Source of the DNA: Mediterraneibacter faecis JCM 15917
Lineage (GTDB): Bacteria; Bacillota; Clostridia; Lachnospirales; Lachnospiraceae
DNA length: 62,222 nt
Assembly: GCA_001312505.1 (NCBI GenBank)
Contig: BBDW01000016.1
Span: forward strand, 1-62,222
Direction of reading: 5' to 3'
Shown here one piece after another: positions 1 to 9,964 of the stretch; the first letter of the stretch is position 1, and each line of letters opens with the position of its first letter. The notes below the pieces were generated by a model. It was given only the letters and a program-made list of their open reading frames with translations. It was not told the origin of the DNA and did no database searches. The position numbers and the translations under genes were made by a program.

Positions 1-140
1 GGGAGTGAACAGTAACGAATAAATGTCGTTATAAGCACCATCTAAAAGGGTATGACAGATTCATGGAGATATGATATACTATTCAAAAGGCTGTATGCTA
101 TATCAGTTCTTGACTGGAATGCGAAAGGATGGTGAATATT

Positions 141-689
141 ATGCCATTATCAAAGGAAAGTAATTATACAATAAAAGATATTTATGATTTACCAGAAGGA
201 GAGAGGGCAGAATTAATTGACGGAACTATTTATGATATGGCTCCACCAAGTCGAATGCACCAAAAACTTGTAACAAAATTGACGAGCATTATTGATCGTT
301 ATATCAGTGAGAATCATGGAGCGTGCGAAGTGTATCCTGCACCATTTGCAGTATTTTTAAATAAAGATGATAAAACATATGTAGAACCAGATATTTCTGT
401 GATCTGTGATCAGAATAAACTTGATGATAGAGGCTGTAGCGGAGCTCCTGATTGGATTATCGAGATAGTATCGCCAGGCAGTCAGCGAATGGATTATATG
501 ACAAAGTTGTTCAAGTATCGTACTGCCGGTGTAAGGGAATATTGGATCGTTGATCCTGCACAAGAAAAGATATTAGTATATATATTTGGAAACCAGGAAG
601 ATTTCATGCAGTATTCATTTGAAGAAGAGATTCCTGTTGGGATTTACTCTGAATTCAAGATAAATATATCTGAGTTATTGAAACAATGA
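141..689 (+). CDS. Uma2 family (DUF820) PD-(D/E)XK nuclease-like protein
   Basis: A 182-residue protein of the Uma2/DUF820 family, a branch of the PD-(D/E)XK nuclease fold with no settled cellular role. Visible motifs are RAELIDG near the N-terminus, VEPDISVI (the PD of the active site) and WIIEIVSPGS (the E-x-V-SP element), followed by KLFKYRTAGVREYWIVDP, the usual family block. An ATG at 129 is in frame but overlaps the AAAGGATGG ribosome binding site, so the ATG at 141 is preferred. It stands alone and is closed by a hairpin terminator. Confidence 0.85.
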   Translation: MPLSKESNYTIKDIYDLPEGERAELIDGTIYDMAPPSRMHQKLVTKLTSIIDRYISENHGACEVYPAPFAVFLNKDDKTYVEPDISVICDQNKLDDRGCSGAPDWIIEIVSPGSQRMDYMTKLFKYRTAGVREYWIVDPAQEKILVYIFGNQEDFMQYSFEEEIPVGIYSEFKINISELLKQ

Positions 690-700
690 AAATAGAAAAG

Positions 701-738
701 TCCCTTCAGAAGAAATAAACTTCTGAAAGGGATTTTTC
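701..738. terminator. Intrinsic terminator after the Uma2 gene
   Basis: The arms TCCCTTCAGAAG (701-712) and CTTCTGAAAGGGA (720-732) pair around a 7-nt loop and are followed by TTTTT. An A-rich run on the left side would give a U-run in the other direction, so it could also stop minus-strand transcripts coming from the S1 gene. Confidence 0.8.
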
Positions 739-796
739 TGTATCATGCTGCCAATTACGTAGATTATCAATCTGAACAGGATCACAGCATCAATTC

Positions 797-1492
797 TTAT
801 AACTGGATATTTTTAAAGAGATCCCCAAGGTTTGTTCCGATATCTTCCGCTTTCGGGATCACTACCTTTTCCGCTTTCTCTTCAGCTTTTTCTTTGTCTT
901 CTTCGAGAGCTTTCATGCTCAGGCTGATCTTACCATCTTTGATACCGATCACCTTTACTTCAACTTCGTCACCAACTGTGAGAACATCAGAAGGCATTTT
1001 CACACGCTTCTGGGAAATCTGGGATACGTGAACCAGACCGGAAAGGCCGTTCTCTAATTTCACAAATGCTCCATAGTTCTGAAGTGTCTCTACAGTTCCT
1101 TTCAGAACAGTTCCAACTTTCAGACTTGCAACCTGTGCATCACGTGCGGCTTTCTCTTTTTCTTTCAGAAGTTCACGTGCAGAAAGGACAAGACGGTTAT
1201 TCGCCTGATCAACATCGATAACCTGTACTTCGATATCCTTGAGAAGATAATCTTCCAGATTCTCGATATAGGAAAGGGACAGCTTAGAAGCCGGAACGAA
1301 TCCGCGAAGTCCTTCTACCATTACAATTACGCCACCGTTGACAACACCTTCAATTTTAACAGGAAGAACAGTTTTCTTATCCATATAATCCTGGACTCTG
1401 TTCCATGGATTCGCATCATCGAAATGATCTTCATAGTCTGCCATTGTTTCTGTTACTTCATTTGTCTGTAATTCTTTCATTTCTTCGCTCAT
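797..1492 (-). CDS. S1 RNA-binding domain protein (RpsA-like, two S1 repeats)
   Basis: A 231-residue protein with two S1 OB-fold repeats, at about residues 44-110 and 125-197. The second is the better match (KVGTVLKGTVETLQNYGAFVK then GLSGLVHVSQIS), the typical S1 signature. An acidic N-terminus and a Lys/Glu-rich linker flank them. Clostridial proteins annotated as ribosomal protein S1 are often short like this, against six repeats in E. coli S1, so a role in mRNA binding or translation is inferred, not shown. The ATG at 1492 is chosen over an upstream in-frame GTG because GAGGTG lies at the right distance. Confidence 0.85.
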   Translation of the reverse strand: MSEEMKELQTNEVTETMADYEDHFDDANPWNRVQDYMDKKTVLPVKIEGVVNGGVIVMVEGLRGFVPASKLSLSYIENLEDYLLKDIEVQVIDVDQANNRLVLSARELLKEKEKAARDAQVASLKVGTVLKGTVETLQNYGAFVKLENGLSGLVHVSQISQKRVKMPSDVLTVGDEVEVKVIGIKDGKISLSMKALEEDKEKAEEKAEKVVIPKAEDIGTNLGDLFKNIQL

Positions 1493-1760
1493 TAAAAGCA
1501 CCTCATTTTCTTTTTCTCGTTAATCAAAAGTATAACATATGTATGAGAAAAAATACAACAAAAGAGCCAAAATCCGTGAAGAAAATGAAAAATGCGGTTG
1601 GATTAATAGAAAAAAAATGTTACTCTACTTATTGAATAGTAAATTGTCAGGTTTAATACTTAATGAAGAAGCTGTTCATGTAAGATGACAGAATACAGAG
1701 ATAAATTGATGTGAGTGTAAAAGTAAATAAGAGATAAATTTGAGAAGGAGAGATAGAAAA

Positions 1761-3408
1761 ATGGCTGAGAATAAAAAGGTGTATGTTGTAGGTCATAAGA
1801 ATCCGGATACAGATTCTATCTGTACAGCAATTGCTTATGCAAATCTTAAGACAAAGATCACCGGAGAAACGTATGAGCCTCGTCGTGCAGGGCAGCTTAA
1901 CGAAGAGACACAATATGTACTGGAACACTTTGGTGTAAAAGTTCCGACATTGCTTTCTGATCTTAGAGAACAGATAAAGAATGTGGAACTGAAAGAAAGT
2001 CAGGAAATTCAAGGAAGCCTCTCAATCCGTACAGCATGGGAAAAGATGTCAGAGATGAATACTCATACAATTCCAATCACACGTAACGGTGTGCTGGAAG
2101 GTGTGATCACAAAAGGTGATATTGCGAAATCTTATATGGAAGTCTATGATAACACAATGCTAGCGAAGGCAAGAACACAGTACCGTAATATTGCAGCGGC
2201 AGTAGAAGGTGAAATTGTAACAGGAAATGAACATGGTTATTTTTATAAAGGAAAAGTAACTGTTGCAGCATCAAGCAAAGAGTTGATGACAAGCTTTATC
2301 GAGAAAGATGATCTTGTTATCATTGGGGGATCGAATTGATGCACAGCAGTGTGCAGTTGATCTAGATGCAAGCTGTATGGTAGTCTGCCAGAATGATCCG
2401 ATCTCAGAAGATATTCTGCGTCAGGCAGAGGCAAAAGAAATTGTTGTTATCTGGACACGGCATGATACATTTACCGCAGCGCAGCATATCAGCCAGAGTA
2501 TTCCGGTCAGATCTTTCATGACGAAAGATCACCTCGTAACATTCCGCAAGAATGATTATGTAGATGATGTGAAAGAAGTCATGGCACGCAAGCGTTTCCG
2601 TGATTTCCCGGTTGTAGATGAAGATGGAAAATTCTTAGGTCTTGTTTCCAGACGAAGACTTCTTAATGTCAGCAAGAAACAGGTGATCCTTGTCGATCAT
2701 AATGAGAAGAATCAGGCAGTCGACGGAGTGGAAGAGGCAGATGTCCAGGAGATTATTGATCACCACAGGTTGAGCAGTATCGAGACGATCGGACCTGTAT
2801 TTTTCAGAAATCAGCCGGTTGGATGTACAGCAACAATTGTATCTCAGATGTATGAGGAAAATGGTGTCGAAATAGATCCGGTGAATGCAGGACTTCTTTG
2901 TTCCGCAATTATTTCCGATACATTGATGTTCCGTTCCCCCCCAACTTGTACACCACTTGATGAAAGCACAGCGAAAAGGCTTGCAGAGATTGCCGGGATC
3001 AATATAGAGAAACTTGCACAAGCGATGTTCAAGGCAGGAAGTAACCTCAAAGGAAAGACAGCCGAGGAGATTCTCTTCCTTGATTTCAAACAGTTTACAG
3101 TGAATGATACGGTATTTGGTGTTGGTCAGGTGAATTCAATGAGCGAAGAAGAGCTTGAAGAGATTAAGGCAACAGTACTTCCGGAGATGGAAAAGACAAG
3201 ACAAAATCACAGTCTGGATATGATTTTCTTTATGCTGACAAATATTATTGCAGAGTCTTCTGAACTGATCTGCAGTGGTAATGAAGCAAGAGAAAAGATT
3301 ATCGGAGCTTATGATTTGGAAGACAATGCACAGAAACTGATGCTCAAAGGTGTCGTATCACGTAAGAAACAGCTCGTTCCGGCACTTGTATCAGCACTGC
3401 AGCAGTAA
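1761..3408 (+). CDS. ppaC: Manganese-dependent inorganic pyrophosphatase with CBS and DRTGG domains (frame break at about 2325)
   Basis: A family II pyrophosphatase that hydrolyses PPi to phosphate, 548 residues after frame repair. Order: N-terminal DHH block (VVGHKNPDTDSICTAIAYA), a CBS repeat, a DRTGG domain, a second CBS repeat (SFMTKDHLVTF...), then the second metal-binding part (VDHNE and IDHH) and DHHA2 at the C-terminus. Enzymes with this CBS-DRTGG insert are regulated by adenine nucleotides. The frame breaks in the DRTGG domain at GGGGG (about 2325); with four Gs it reads VIIGDRIDAQQ without interruption. A C7 tract at 2936 reads SPPTCT where the family has SPTCT. The ATG at 1761 follows GAAGGAGAG. 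Confidence 0.92.
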
Positions 3409-3440
3409 GAAGCCCAAGATATTTTCAAATAGAAAGTCAG

Positions 3441-3468
3441 AACCGTCTCCGTAACAGGGGACGGTTTT
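3441..3468 (+). terminator. Hairpin terminator or attenuator between ppaC and the flavin reductase gene
   Basis: AACCGTCTCC (3441-3450) pairs over ten positions, with one G-T wobble, with GGGGACGGTT (3457-3466) across a 6-nt loop and is followed by TTTTC. It lies just upstream of the ribosome binding site of the next gene, so it could reduce read-through between the two genes. Confidence 0.65.
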
Positions 3469-3483
3469 CAGGAGGAAAGAGAA

Positions 3484-4176
3484 ATGGCGAAACAGGTATG
3501 GAAAGCCGGTAATATGGTCTACCCGCTTCCGGCAGTTATGGTAAGTACGGCAGATAAAGAAGGAAATACGAACATTTTTACCGTTGCATGGACAGGAACT
3601 GTATGTACAAATCCGGCGATGGTATACATTTCCGTAAGACCGGAAAGATATTCGTATCATATGATTGAAGAGAGCGGAGAGTTTGTGATCAATCTGACAA
3701 CCGAACAGCTCGCCCATGCGACTGATTACTGTGGTGTGCGCTCCGGCCGGGATGTGGATAAATGGAAAGAGTGTCATCTGACTGCGAAAAAGGCAGAGAA
3801 GCTTACTTACGCACCGGTCATTGAAGAAGCACCGGTCAATATTGAATGTGTAGTGACAAAAATTGAGAAACTTGGAAGCCATCACATGTTTCTTGCAGAG
3901 GTGAAGGCGGTTCAGGTGGACGAGTCCTATATGGATGAGAAAGGCAAATTCGAACTCAATAAGACAGGTCTTCTGGCATATTCCCATGGAGAATATCTTG
4001 GACTTGGAAAAAAGATCGGAACGTTTGGGTACAGCGTGAGAAAAAAGAAGACCGTTGACAAACGAACTGCTAAGAAGATCACAACAAAAAATGAATCAAG
4101 GAGCAAGAAATCTCCAGAGAAAAGAACTGTAAATAAAAATGCAACATTCAGAAAGAAAGGAAAAGCTAAGAAATGA
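3484..4176 (+). CDS. Flavin reductase family protein (flavoredoxin type) with a basic tail
   Basis: A 230-residue FMN-binding split-barrel protein of the flavin reductase family. The core (residues 1-185) shows VYPLPAVMVSTADKEGNTNIFTVAW and NPAMVYISVRPERYSYHMIEESGEFVIN, the blocks that hold FMN. Such proteins transfer electrons between NAD(P)H, flavin and a partner; the partner cannot be told here. The last 45 residues are a Lys/Arg/Thr-rich low-complexity extension not needed by the fold. GGAGGAAAGAG precedes the ATG. The stop overlaps the start of the threonine aldolase gene by 4 nt, so the two are probably co-translated. Confidence 0.85.
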   Translation: MAKQVWKAGNMVYPLPAVMVSTADKEGNTNIFTVAWTGTVCTNPAMVYISVRPERYSYHMIEESGEFVINLTTEQLAHATDYCGVRSGRDVDKWKECHLTAKKAEKLTYAPVIEEAPVNIECVVTKIEKLGSHHMFLAEVKAVQVDESYMDEKGKFELNKTGLLAYSHGEYLGLGKKIGTFGYSVRKKKTVDKRTAKKITTKNESRSKKSPEKRTVNKNATFRKKGKAKK

Positions 4177-5204
4177 TTTCATTTGAAAATGACTATTCAG
4201 AAGGCGCACATGAGGAAATCCTGCGCAGACTGGCAGAAGTAAATAAAGAAGGAATTACAGGATACGGAAATGATTCATATTGTGAATCCGCAAAGGAAAA
4301 GATCCGTCAGGCATGTAAATGCCCGGAGGCAGACATTTACTTCCTTGTGGGAGGAACACAGACAAATCAGACAGTAATTGATTCCGTGCTCCAGAGCTAT
4401 GAAGGCGTTATCGCGGCTGAGACAGGTCATGTTGCATCACACGAGGCGGGTGCGATTGAAGCATCCGGTCATAAAGTACTGACCCTTCCGCAGCTGGAAG
4501 GAAAGATTCAGCCCAAAGATGTGGCAGATTATTTGAATCAGTTTTATAGTGATGGGAATCATGAACACATGGTTTTCCCGGGGGGGATGGTCTACATCTC
4601 TCACCCAACAGAGTATGGCACACTGTATACACGTGGTGAACTCGCAGAGCTTTCTGATATCTGTCAGCAGTACCATATTCCGCTGTATCTTGATGGAGCA
4701 CGTCTTGGATACGGTCTTGCAGTAGAAGATACAGATGTGACAATGGAAGATATCGCAGAATACTGTGACATTTTCTATATTGGTGGAACAAAGGTAGGTG
4801 CCTTTTGCGGAGAGGCAGTTGTATTTACAAAAGAAAATGCACCGAGACATTTTGTGACACTGATCAAACAGCACGGAGCACTGCTTGCCAAAGGATGGTT
4901 CCTTGGTGTTCAGTTTGATACGTTATTTACAGATGATCTGTATATGAAAATCAGTAAGAATGCAATCGAAACAGCTGCGAGACTGAAGGAAATCCTGAAA
5001 GAAAAAGGATATGACTTCTATATTGATTCTCCGACGAACCAGATCTTTGTTGAGATGGAAGATGAGAAGCTGAAAGAACTTGAGAAGAATGTCAGGGTCA
5101 GCTTCTGGGAGAAGACGGATGAGAAACATACGGTAGTCAGATTTGCTACGAGCTGGGCGACAGATATGGGGGGGAAGGTTGAGAAGCTGAGGGAGTATTT
5201 ATAA
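4173..5204 (+). CDS. ltaE: Low-specificity L-threonine aldolase
   Basis: A PLP enzyme of fold type I, 343 residues, cleaving L-threonine or L-allo-threonine to glycine and acetaldehyde. The N-terminal SFENDYSEGAHEEIL block, the catalytic-loop EAGAIEASGHKV, the conserved HPTEYGTLYT, DGARLGYGL and the PLP lysine in GGTKVGA are all seen in order. Two seven-G tracts (4570 and 5168) each add a glycine; PGGMVYISHPTE normally reads PGMVYISHPTE. Translationally coupled to the upstream flavin reductase gene by ATGA. Confidence 0.92.
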   Translation: MISFENDYSEGAHEEILRRLAEVNKEGITGYGNDSYCESAKEKIRQACKCPEADIYFLVGGTQTNQTVIDSVLQSYEGVIAAETGHVASHEAGAIEASGHKVLTLPQLEGKIQPKDVADYLNQFYSDGNHEHMVFPGGMVYISHPTEYGTLYTRGELAELSDICQQYHIPLYLDGARLGYGLAVEDTDVTMEDIAEYCDIFYIGGTKVGAFCGEAVVFTKENAPRHFVTLIKQHGALLAKGWFLGVQFDTLFTDDLYMKISKNAIETAARLKEILKEKGYDFYIDSPTNQIFVEMEDEKLKELEKNVRVSFWEKTDEKHTVVRFATSWATDMGGKVEKLREYL

Positions 5205-5284
5205 AAAAGTAAGAATATAAATAATAGCAAGTGCAGATAATATGTAGAAGCCTATAAAATGAGAATCATTATCATGTAGAAATA

Positions 5285-5313
5285 TTGCGTTTTGCAAAGA
5301 AACTTGATAGAAT
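5285..5313 (+). promoter_or_regulatory. Candidate sigma-A promoter of eno
   Basis: TTGCGT (5285-5290) and TAGAAT (5308-5313) are separated by 17 nt, giving a start near 5320 and a leader of about 95 nt before the enolase ATG. Confidence 0.5.
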
Positions 5314-5347
5314 ACATATGGTTAGAGAAAACTAACTGTGTGAATAA

Positions 5348-6715
<1,368 letters not shown>

Positions 6716-6742
6716 CATCAGTAAAATAACCTGACAGTCAGG

Positions 6743-6790
6743 AAATCCATGCATTTTATGATCTCAGTGGGATGAAATGCATGGATTTTT
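6743..6790 (+). terminator. Intrinsic terminator of eno
   Basis: AAATCCATGCATTT and AAATGCATGGATTTTT form a 13-bp stem around an 18-nt loop, ending in a T-run. Placed 30 nt after the eno stop codon. Confidence 0.85.
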
Positions 6791-6902
6791 GTGTATATAT
6801 TTCTTTGATTTTCATCTAGATTTTTTTATCTATATGTCATACAATAGAAATGTAATTGCCATCAGGCAACATAATATTTAAAAATATTTGGAGGATTTCA
6901 TT

Positions 6903-7829
6903 ATGAAGAAACCGGTTCTGGTCATTATGGCAGCAGGAATGGGAAGCAGATATGGCGGGCTGAAGCAGATTGACCCGGTAGATCAGGAAGGACATATTAT
7001 TATGGATTTCTCGATCTTTGATGCAAAACGCGCAGGATTTGAGAAAGTCGTATTTATTATTAAGAAAGAAAATGAAGCAGATTTTAAAGAGGCTGTTGGA
7101 AAGAGAATTGAGAAGATCATGGATGTAGCGTATGTATTCCAGGATCTGAACAATCTCCCGGAAGGTTACGAAGTTCCGGAAGGACGTGTAAAGCCTTGGG
7201 GGGGAACAGCACATGCTGTTTTAAGTGCGATTGATGAGGTGGATGGACCATTTGCAGTAATCAACGCGGACGATTATTACGGACGCCATGCATTTGAGAC
7301 AATCTATGAATTCCTTACAACACATGAAGATGATGATAAGTACCGTTATACAATGGTAGGTTATCGTCTGAAGAATACAGTTACAGATAACGGACATGTT
7401 GCTCGTGGCGTATGTGAACTCAATGAGGCGAAAGAGCTGGTTGGAATCACAGAGCGTACAAAGATCGAGAAACGTGACGGTGGAATCGCTTTTTTAGAAG
7501 ACGACGGAGAGACATGGACAACTATCGACGGAGATACTCTTGTATCCATGAATATGTGGGGGGGATTCACAAGAAGTATTTTAGATGAGATCAAAGCAGG
7601 ATTCCCGGCATTCCTTGAGAAAGGTATTAAGGAGAATCCGATGAAATGTGAGTACTTCCTGCCATCCGTAGTCAGTGACCTTCTGGCAGAGGGCAGAGCA
7701 ACCGTAAGAGTGCTTGAATCCGAAGATAAATGGTATGGAGTTACATACAAAGAGGACAAGCCGGTTGTAGTTGCAGCGGTACAGGCTTTGAAAGACGAAG
7801 GTCTTTATCCACAAAAATTGTGGGATTAG
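6903..7829 (+). CDS. Sugar-phosphate nucleotidyltransferase (GalU/RmlA-like), copy 1
   Basis: A 308-residue nucleotidyltransferase with the N-terminal signature VIMAAGMGSRYGGLKQIDPV, the KPWG-TAHAV block and INADDYYG metal-binding segment. Such enzymes activate sugar-1-phosphates with NTPs; the substrate cannot be read from sequence, though the galE neighbour favours UDP- or dTDP-hexose chemistry. The ATG at 6903 sits 8 nt after GGAGG (6890-6894). Two G7 tracts (7198 and 7557) add glycines: KPWGGTA and MWGGFT. The paralogue at 56741 reads KPWGTG (after repair) and MWGLT, which supports four Gs as the ancestral state. Confidence 0.85.
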   Translation: MKKPVLVIMAAGMGSRYGGLKQIDPVDQEGHIIMDFSIFDAKRAGFEKVVFIIKKENEADFKEAVGKRIEKIMDVAYVFQDLNNLPEGYEVPEGRVKPWGGTAHAVLSAIDEVDGPFAVINADDYYGRHAFETIYEFLTTHEDDDKYRYTMVGYRLKNTVTDNGHVARGVCELNEAKELVGITERTKIEKRDGGIAFLEDDGETWTTIDGDTLVSMNMWGGFTRSILDEIKAGFPAFLEKGIKENPMKCEYFLPSVVSDLLAEGRATVRVLESEDKWYGVTYKEDKPVVVAAVQALKDEGLYPQKLWD

Positions 7830-7927
7830 ATTATGTGTTGTCAGTTACAGAATTTGTGAATCATAATGATCATGCAACATTTTTACCATAAGAGGAACTA
7901 TTCGTATAAAGATTTTTGTGGTGGATG

Positions 7928-7936
7928 TGTTATAAT
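7928..7936 (+). promoter_or_regulatory. Candidate extended -10 promoter of galE
   Basis: TGT followed by a perfect TATAAT (7931-7936), with no good -35 box at the usual distance; this is the extended -10 type. The leader to the galE ATG is about 90 nt. Confidence 0.45.
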
Positions 7937-8031
7937 CAGAGACAACAAAGCAAAGATAAGCAAGCTACTGAACACAGTTACTGTGAGGAGCAGCAGCCTG
8001 AGCAGTCAAAGCTCAAAGGAGGATTTTAAAA

Positions 8032-9048
8032 ATGGCAATTTTAGTAACAGGAGGCGCCGGATTTATCGGAAGCCACACATGTGTAGAACTTTTGAATGCA
8101 GGATATGATGTTGTAATCGCAGATAACCTTTACAACGCATCAGAGAAAGCTGTAGACAGAGTAAAACAGATCACAGGAAAAGATCTGAAGTTCTATAAAG
8201 CAGATATCCGCGACAAAGAAGCAATGAACGAGATCTTTGAGAAAGAAGAGATCGAGTCAGTTATTCATTTCGCAGGACTCAAGGCAGTAGGTGAATCAGT
8301 TGTTAAACCACTCGAATACTACGAGAATAACATTGCCGGAACTTTGGTTCTCTGTGATGTAATGAGAAATCACGGCGTGAAGAATATCATCTTCAGTTCT
8401 TCTGCAACAGTATATGGTGACCCGGCATTTATCCCGATCACAGAAGAGTGCCCGAAGGGAACATGCACAAACCCATATGGATGGACAAAATGGATGCTGG
8501 AGCAGATTCTGACAGATCTTCATACAGCTGATCCGGAGTGGAATGTCGTACTTCTTCGTTACTTCAATCCAATCGGAGCTCATGAGAGCGGACTGATCGG
8601 AGAAGATCCAAAGGGAATTCCGAACAACTTGATTCCATACATTACACAGGTTGCAATCGGTAAACTTGAGTGCCTCGGTGTATTTGGAGATGATTATGAT
8701 ACACACGACGGAACAGGTGTCCGTGATTACATCCACGTAGTTGATCTTGCAGTTGGACATGTCCGTGCAGTAGAGAAACTGAAAGAGAAAGCAGGAGTTT
8801 CTGTTTACAATCTTGGAACAGGAAATGGATATTCCGTACTTGATATGGTAAAAGCATTCTCCAAAGCTTGTGGAAAAGAGATTCCTTACCAGATCAAACC
8901 ACGCCGTGCAGGAGACATTGCTACATGTTACTGTGATGCTTCCAAGGCAAAGAAAGAACTTCACTGGGTAGCTGAGAGAGATCTGAACAAGATGTGTGAA
9001 GATTCCTGGAGATGGCAGAGCATGAATCCAAACGGATACGAGGATTAA
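8032..9048 (+). CDS. galE: UDP-glucose 4-epimerase
   Basis: A short-chain dehydrogenase/reductase fold enzyme interconverting UDP-glucose and UDP-galactose, 338 residues. NAD-binding [10 protein letters not shown] at residues 6-15, the serine of SSSATVYG and the catalytic Y-x-x-x-K in [14 protein letters not shown] are all present, as is the substrate-binding [25 protein letters not shown] precedes the ATG. With galM farther on it could serve galactose use, and it can also supply UDP-galactose for the polysaccharide genes. Confidence 0.96.
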   Translation: MAILVTGGAGFIGSHTCVELLNAGYDVVIADNLYNASEKAVDRVKQITGKDLKFYKADIRDKEAMNEIFEKEEIESVIHFAGLKAVGESVVKPLEYYENNIAGTLVLCDVMRNHGVKNIIFSSSATVYGDPAFIPITEECPKGTCTNPYGWTKWMLEQILTDLHTADPEWNVVLLRYFNPIGAHESGLIGEDPKGIPNNLIPYITQVAIGKLECLGVFGDDYDTHDGTGVRDYIHVVDLAVGHVRAVEKLKEKAGVSVYNLGTGNGYSVLDMVKAFSKACGKEIPYQIKPRRAGDIATCYCDASKAKKELHWVAERDLNKMCEDSWRWQSMNPNGYED

Positions 9049-9078
9049 GATTGATTAATCATTTATAATGTGAAATGG

Positions 9079-9143
9079 AAAGTTGTTGATGAGCAGGGCG
9101 CGCGATGATAGTGTGGTTTCCTGTGCCATCAACAACTTTTTTG
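9079..9143 (+). terminator. Intrinsic terminator of galE
   Basis: AAGTTGTTGATG near 9080 and CATCAACAACTT ending near 9137 form a 12-bp stem with a long loop, followed by TTTTTTG. Confidence 0.8.
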
Positions 9144-9264
9144 TATCATTTGTAAATTATGTTGACCAACCGCGAACAATAACACAGCTCTTGCAACCAA
9201 CAGTCCATCTGTATTATACTAATAGAACACGATTAAATTCAGAAAAAATGGAGATAGATAGAAA

Positions 9265-9928
9265 ATGAAGCGCAAAGTAGATCTTAATGAAATTTCAGAC
9301 GGACGTCTGTATTCCTCTGGAGATATGGTTAAGGTGGACTGTCATGACTGTGAAGCTGCTCTGCATGCTGCCAGGGAATGGGAAATTCCATCATATTGGA
9401 TCCAATGGATCTGTGGAGATTGCAACTCGGAAAAAAAGAGAATTTTGATACACTGCTTGCAAACTATCTGGAATTGAATGTAGTTGACGGATGGTACTTC
9501 CTAATTTAAAGATGGCAGGAGAGGAAGAAGCCTGTCTGTTCTTGAAAGGTGGAAGATGTTCTATTCATGGATACAGACCGGGAATCTGCCGTTTGTTCCC
9601 TCTTGGACGTATTTATGAGGAGAATGGATTCAAGTATTTTATCCAGGTCCATGAGTGTAAGAAGCAGGAACGTGGTAAAGTGAAGATTAAGAAGTGGCTT
9701 GGAATTGCAGATCAGAAGAGATACGAAGATTTCGTGTGGAGATGGCATACATTTCTTAAGAACTGTGAAGAAGGAATGAAAGAACTTGATGAGCAGAACG
9801 CGAAAGTACTGACGGTTGTGGTTCTCCGCAACTTTTATCAAATGCCTTATCAGGCAGAGGAAGAAGCACAGTTTTATCCGGAATTTGAAGAAAGACTGGA
9901 ACGACTGAATGCAATGTTTGGATTTTAG
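9265..9928 (+). CDS. YkgJ family cysteine cluster protein (two frame breaks)
   Basis: A 221-residue protein after repair, belonging to the family with a CxxCxxCC-type zinc/iron-chelating cluster. The raw reading gives CHDCEAALHAA, but restoring one base at about 9355 gives CHDCEGCSACC and a continuous reading. A second missing base at about 9488 restores VVDGMVLPNLKMAGEEE. The second cluster, C-x-x-x-K-GGRCSIHGYRPGICRLFP, is intact. Function in the family is not firmly known; metal or Fe-S binding is inferred from the cysteines. A typical unit with the recQ gene 36 nt downstream. Confidence 0.82.
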
Positions 9929-9964
9929 AAGTGAAAGTTAACAACAGGTGAAAGGCAGCAGTAG

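Noticed and set aside
8296..8964. Long minus-strand open frame inside galE
   Set aside because: It mirrors the codon pattern of galE, has no ribosome binding site and no family features.
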